Assembly: GCA_019115345.1 (NCBI GenBank) | Contig: DXDV01000291.1 | Location: 1-8,736 of the forward strand | DNA from: Candidatus Intestinimonas stercorigallinarum | Lineage (GTDB): Bacteria; Bacillota; Clostridia; Oscillospirales; Oscillospiraceae | DNA: 8,736 bases | Direction: 5' to 3' | Shown: positions 6,200 to 8,736 of the stretch, piece after piece | Layout of the letters: every line of letters starts with the position of its first letter | Numbering within the stretch: the first letter of the stretch is position 1 | Program-made: the position numbers and the translations under genes | The notes under the pieces: model-generated | Seen by the model: only the letters and a program-made list of their open reading frames with translations | Databases searched by the model: none | What the model was told of the DNA's origin: nothing

Positions 6200-7417
6200 A
6201 TGAAGATCATCGTAGTGGGCAGCATCTCCTCCGGTATGACGCTGGCCGAAGGGCTGGCGGCGGGGGAGACCTCCCCTCAGATCACGCTCTACGAAAAGGC
6301 GGCCTACTGTTCCTGCGGCACCGGCGGCCTGCCCCACTATCTGGGCCTCAAGGGAGACGAGCTGGGGGAGATCCTGGCCGGCTGCGCCCTGTCCGCTCAG
6401 GGGGGCAGCATCCGGGTGGGAATGGAGGTCACCGCCGTGGACCCGGTGGGGCGCACGGTAACGGTCCGCGACGGGGAGACCGGCGCGGTCACCGTGGAAT
6501 CCTATGACAAGCTGGTGCTGGCCACCGGCAGCGAGAGCGTCGCCCTCCAGGCCGAGGGCGGCAGCCGCATGGGCATCCACCCCCTCCGGCGGGTGGAGGA
6601 CCTGCTGCTGCTGCGGGAATTCATCCGCACCCCCTATGTCCGGGACATTGTGGTGCTGGGAGGCGGATTGGAGGCCATGGAGGTGGCCGGTGCCTTCCGG
6701 AAGCTGGGGCGCGGCGTCCGGGTCATCGACTGCGGACAGGGGCTCCTGCCCGGCTTTGACAGCGAGGTCCGCTCCGGCATCCAGCGGGAGCTGGAGGAGG
6801 CGGGCATCGTGTTCCACCTGGGAGAGCGGGTGACCGCCTTCCAGGGCAGGACCTTTGTGGAGACGGTGGTCACCGACCGGGGCAGCTATGCCTGCGACCT
6901 GTGCGTGCCCTGTCTGGGGGCGGCGCCCAACAGCGGCCTGCTGCCCCAGGCCAAACGGGACGCCGACGGCCGCTTCCTGGTGGACGCGTCTGGCCGGACC
7001 AGCCTGGCGGACGTCTACGCCGCCGGCTCCTGCGCCGCGGCGGGCCAGGGCCTGCCGGCCACGGTCAGCGCCCGGATGGGCGATTTGGAGGCCGCGCGGG
7101 CCGGCTTCACCCAGGAGGCGGCAGAGCAGCTGGGTCTCCATCCCGCCGGCGTCACTGCCACCGGCCGTGACCGCTCCGGGCTGGTGCCCAACGCGGGAGC
7201 GGTGACGGTGAAGCTGGTCTACGCCAAGGACAGCCGCAGACTGCTGGGCGGCCAGATCTGGGGCGGCGAGGGGGCCAGAGCCCGCATCAACGCCGTGGCC
7301 GTGGCGGTCCAGGCGGGAATGACGGTGGAGGAGTTTGCCAAGACCCGCTTCGTCACCGGTCCCTCCGGGCACGCCGCCTGGGACCCCATTCAGCTGGCCT
7401 GTGCTGCCGCCAATTAA
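6200..7417 (+). CDS. Divergent FAD/NAD(P)-dependent oxidoreductase, CoA-disulfide reductase/NADH oxidase family
   Basis: Flavoprotein of 405 residues. It has an FAD-binding N-terminus (IIVVGSISSGMTLAEGL; G7 and G12 kept), an NAD(P)-binding motif GGGLEAME (154-161), a second FAD motif VYAAGSCAA (272-280) and a C-terminal dimerisation domain (KLVYAKDSRRLLGGQIWG onward). The order matches CoA-disulfide reductase, NADH oxidase and NADH peroxidase. Key residues depart from the family. Aligned on GLP, the redox Cys of CoA-disulfide reductase (SFANCGLP) is Gly here (SCGTGGLP), with a C37-S-C39 pair a few residues earlier. The Asp of the usual AAGD motif is Ser277. The C-terminal tyrosine-containing YAPP motif is VTGP. 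It may therefore use C37/C39 as a dithiol, act without a thiol, or be a flavin-binding structural protein. GGAGG (6187-6191) lies 8 nt before ATG 6200, 30 nt after the BMC-T stop, so it is probably the last gene of the operon. No encapsulation-like extension is seen at either end. Confidence 0.87.
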   Translation: MKIIVVGSISSGMTLAEGLAAGETSPQITLYEKAAYCSCGTGGLPHYLGLKGDELGEILAGCALSAQGGSIRVGMEVTAVDPVGRTVTVRDGETGAVTVESYDKLVLATGSESVALQAEGGSRMGIHPLRRVEDLLLLREFIRTPYVRDIVVLGGGLEAMEVAGAFRKLGRGVRVIDCGQGLLPGFDSEVRSGIQRELEEAGIVFHLGERVTAFQGRTFVETVVTDRGSYACDLCVPCLGAAPNSGLLPQAKRDADGRFLVDASGRTSLADVYAAGSCAAAGQGLPATVSARMGDLEAARAGFTQEAAEQLGLHPAGVTATGRDRSGLVPNAGAVTVKLVYAKDSRRLLGGQIWGGEGARARINAVAVAVQAGMTVEEFAKTRFVTGPSGHAAWDPIQLACAAAN

Positions 7418-7445
7418 AGCAGGTATATCAGGAGTATATAATGAA

Positions 7446-7476
7446 GGCCCTCGGACGGCAGCGCCGTCCGAGGGCC
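7446..7476. terminator. Strong palindrome after the oxidoreductase gene (first copy)
   Basis: GGCCCTCGGACGGC, loop AGC, then the perfect complement (7463-7476), a 14-bp stem 28 nt after the stop codon. No T-run follows on the plus strand (TCAGACTGTC), so termination here would be weak; 3'-end protection is as likely. The same palindrome recurs at 7644-7672. Confidence 0.55.
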
Positions 7477-7600
7477 TCAGACTGTCAAAAAAGTGGCACT
7501 ACGTGAAATAAGCCACGGGGGAAAAGTGTGAAAGGGGGGCGGTGAGCCCCCACTTTCGCATGCAGTCAGGAACTTTTTCGATGAAATCGAAAAAGTCAGC

Positions 7601-7640
7601 AGCTTGTTGAAAAAGCCAAAGTGGGCTTTTTCGACAAGCT
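7601..7640. repeat. Long hairpin inside the intergenic element
   Basis: AGCTTGTTGAAAAAGCC (7601-7617) pairs with GGCTTTTTCGACAAGCT (7624-7640) around a 6-nt loop, with a single G-U-type mismatch. The right arm carries TTTTT inside the stem rather than after it, so it is not a standard terminator on the plus strand. Transcripts from metA coming the other way would also fold here. Confidence 0.65.
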
Positions 7641-7643
7641 GAA

Positions 7644-7677
7644 GCCCTCGGACGGCAGCGCCGTCCGAGGGCCTTTT
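7644..7677 (+). terminator. Intrinsic terminator (second copy of the palindrome)
   Basis: GCCCTCGGACGGC (7644-7656), loop AGC, complement at 7660-7672, then CTTTTG on the plus strand. This has the stem plus short U-tract of a rho-independent terminator for the oxidoreductase operon. On the minus strand the same stem lies 37 nt beyond the metA stop but is followed by CTTCAGC, so its effect on metA is less certain. Confidence 0.65.
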
Positions 7678-7708
7678 GCGCGCCCTGCGGGATGCTCCGG
7701 CGCGGTGG

Positions 7709-8629
7709 TCAGGCGTGGATGTTGGCCAGGTCGTAGGGGGTGGTCTGGTAGACGTAGTAGTTGAGCCAGTTGGTGTAGAGGAGCTGCCCGGCGCTCCGCC
7801 AGCGGACGATGGGAGGACGGGTGGGGTCGTTGTCGGGGAAATAGTTGTAGGGGACGTGGATGGGCAGACCCTTGTCCCGGTCCCGGAAATACTCCTTGGA
7901 GAGGGTGTCCGGGTCATACTCCGGGTGGCCGGTGATGAAGAACTGGCGGGAGTCCTCGCTCTTGACGGCATAGACACCGGCATCCCCGGAAACGGACAGC
8001 AGCTCCAGGCCGGGGGTGGTGCGGATGTCGCTCTCATACACCTCGGTGTAGCGGGAGTGGGGCGCCTGGAACACGTCGTCAAAGCCCCGGAAGAGGGGAG
8101 AGCTGGGCTTGAGCACCCGGTGGTCAAACACCCCGAAGAGCTTCTCCGGCAGGGAGCGCTTCTCAATGCCGTAGTGATAGTAGAGGCCGGCCTGCGCGCC
8201 CCAGCAGATGTGGAGGGTGGCATGGACGTGGGTCTTGGACCACTCCATGATCTCACACAGCTCATCCCAGTAGTCCACCTGGGTGAAGTCCAGGTTCTCC
8301 ACCGGCGCGCCGGTGATGATCATGCCGTCGAAGCGGCGGTCCCGGACACGGTCAAAGGTGGTGTAAAAGGAGGAGAGGTGGTCCTCATCGGTGTTGTGGG
8401 ACTGGTAGCTGGAGGTGCGCAGCAGATCCACCGTCACCTGCAAGGGGGTATTGGAGAGCTTGCGCAGGATCTGGGTCTCTGTGACGATCTTGGTGGGCAT
8501 CAGGTTGAGGATCAGGACGTTGAGGGGGCGGATGTCCTGATGGATGGCCCGGTATTCGGTCATGACGAAGATGTTCTCCCCCTCCAGGGTGGCCCGGGCG
8601 GGCAGAGAATCGGGGATCTTGATGGGCAT
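7709..8629 (-). CDS. metA: Homoserine O-acetyltransferase, MetA family
   Basis: Cytosolic enzyme that activates homoserine for methionine biosynthesis. The 306 residues match the MetA family length. The catalytic triad is visible at canonical numbers: C142 in HICWGAQAGLYYHYG, and H235 and E237 in FITGHPEYDPDTL. Acyl donor: position 111 is Glu in TGAPVENLDF. In MetA proteins Glu111 favours acetyl-CoA and Gly111 (as in E. coli) succinyl-CoA, so this enzyme is predicted to make O-acetylhomoserine despite its usual annotation as a succinyltransferase. The start ATG at 8629-8627 has GGGAGG (8643-8638) 8 nt upstream. It is convergent to the BMC operon and functionally separate. Nothing looks truncated. 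Confidence 0.96.
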   Translation of the reverse strand: MPIKIPDSLPARATLEGENIFVMTEYRAIHQDIRPLNVLILNLMPTKIVTETQILRKLSNTPLQVTVDLLRTSSYQSHNTDEDHLSSFYTTFDRVRDRRFDGMIITGAPVENLDFTQVDYWDELCEIMEWSKTHVHATLHICWGAQAGLYYHYGIEKRSLPEKLFGVFDHRVLKPSSPLFRGFDDVFQAPHSRYTEVYESDIRTTPGLELLSVSGDAGVYAVKSEDSRQFFITGHPEYDPDTLSKEYFRDRDKGLPIHVPYNYFPDNDPTRPPIVRWRSAGQLLYTNWLNYYVYQTTPYDLANIHA

Positions 8630-8692
8630 AGGCGTGACCTCCCAGCATAGCAGAGTGGGACCAGGGATGCCCTGGCAGAATATATATATAAT

Positions 8693-8721
8693 AGAGTAAC
8701 ACGATTCCGGGTCCTCCGCAA
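8693..8721 (-). promoter_or_regulatory. Possible metA promoter
   Basis: On the minus strand, TTGCGG (8721-8716), 17 bp, then TACTCT (8698-8693) lies about 64 nt before the metA start. The -10 is poor, and an overlapping AT-rich tract (TATTATATATATATT, about 8693-8679) offers other -10 choices. The leader contains a short CCAGGG/CCCTGG hairpin (8661-8675). No S-box or T-box type structure is recognisable in the sequence available, which ends at 8736. Confidence 0.35.
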
Positions 8722-8736
8722 GCGGCGGTTTGGCGG

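Larger units (their letters stand above)
7446..7673. repeat. Palindrome-rich intergenic element with inverted-repeat ends (MITE-like)
   Basis: The 291-nt gap 7418-7708 is nearly filled by this element. Its left end (7446-7493) matches the reverse complement of its right end (7673-7626) at 41 of 48 aligned positions, including the whole terminator palindrome and an adjoining TCAG..TGTC.AAAAAG stretch. Inside are three more hairpins: an imperfect one at 7530-7557, a perfect 11-bp stem ACTTTTTCGAT/ATCGAAAAAGT (7572-7596), and a 17-bp stem with one wobble pair (7601-7617 with 7624-7640). No gene is visible within. The structure resembles a small non-autonomous mobile element or a REP/BIME-type intergenic repeat. 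Confidence 0.6.

Noticed and set aside
5054..7372. 772-codon open frame on the minus strand across the BMC-T and oxidoreductase genes
   Set aside because: It is antisense to three well-supported genes. Its translation is low-complexity His/Gly/Ala/Gln-rich, as expected from the complement of high-GC codons, and it matches no family.
7676..8650. 324-codon plus-strand frame opposite metA
   Set aside because: metA has all its catalytic residues and a good ribosome binding site; the opposing frame is low-complexity Gly/Val/Asp/His-rich.
8679..8691. TATATATATA tract as a microsatellite or special element
   Set aside because: It is short and sits where an AT-rich promoter region is expected.
8630..8736. 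SAM or T-box riboswitch upstream of metA
   Set aside because: The leader from the likely promoter is only about 60 nt, with one 6-bp hairpin and none of the conserved riboswitch elements.

Overview
The DNA is GC-rich and most genes have strong AGGAGG-type ribosome binding sites. The gene types (a TRAP transporter, an FCD-type GntR regulator, bacterial microcompartment shell proteins, an IS1182-like transposase) fit a high-GC gut Clostridium of the Oscillospiraceae, such as Flavonifractor, Pseudoflavonifractor or Lawsonibacter. That placement is inferred from style and content, not from a marker gene.

Layout. Positions 1 to about 262 are the end of an AT-richer insertion sequence. Its transposase N-terminus reads leftwards, out of the window. 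The insertion sequence abuts, and appears to have cut off the start of, a TRAP solute-binding protein gene (dctP-like, to 1328). A strong GC-rich hairpin follows, then the small (dctQ-like) and large (dctM-like) TRAP membrane subunits, which overlap by 4 nt. After a 135-nt gap holding a good sigma-A-type promoter inside an inverted repeat comes a tight five-gene operon (3378-7417): FCD/GntR regulator, BKACE-family beta-keto acid cleavage enzyme, two consecutive tandem-domain BMC shell proteins (BMC-T), and a divergent FAD/NAD(P)-dependent oxidoreductase of the CoA-disulfide reductase/NADH oxidase family. A palindrome-rich element of about 230 bp with inverted-repeat ends (7446-7673) separates this operon from a convergent metA-type homoserine O-acyltransferase on the minus strand (7709-8629), predicted to use acetyl-CoA.

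How the genes may work together (inference): the TRAP system imports an organic acid and the GntR regulator senses it or a derivative. BKACE condenses a beta-keto acid with acetyl-CoA to give acetoacetate and a new acyl-CoA, and the flavoprotein does a redox step or controls cofactor state. The two BMC-T proteins are the surprise. They are full-length PduT-like shell proteins, yet the window has no hexameric BMC-H, no pentameric BMC-P vertex, no aldehyde dehydrogenase and no visible encapsulation peptide. The cassette TRAP - FCD regulator - BKACE - BMC-T - BMC-T - flavoprotein matches no characterised microcompartment type I can name and is the best candidate here for an undescribed system. 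metA is an unrelated methionine biosynthesis gene.
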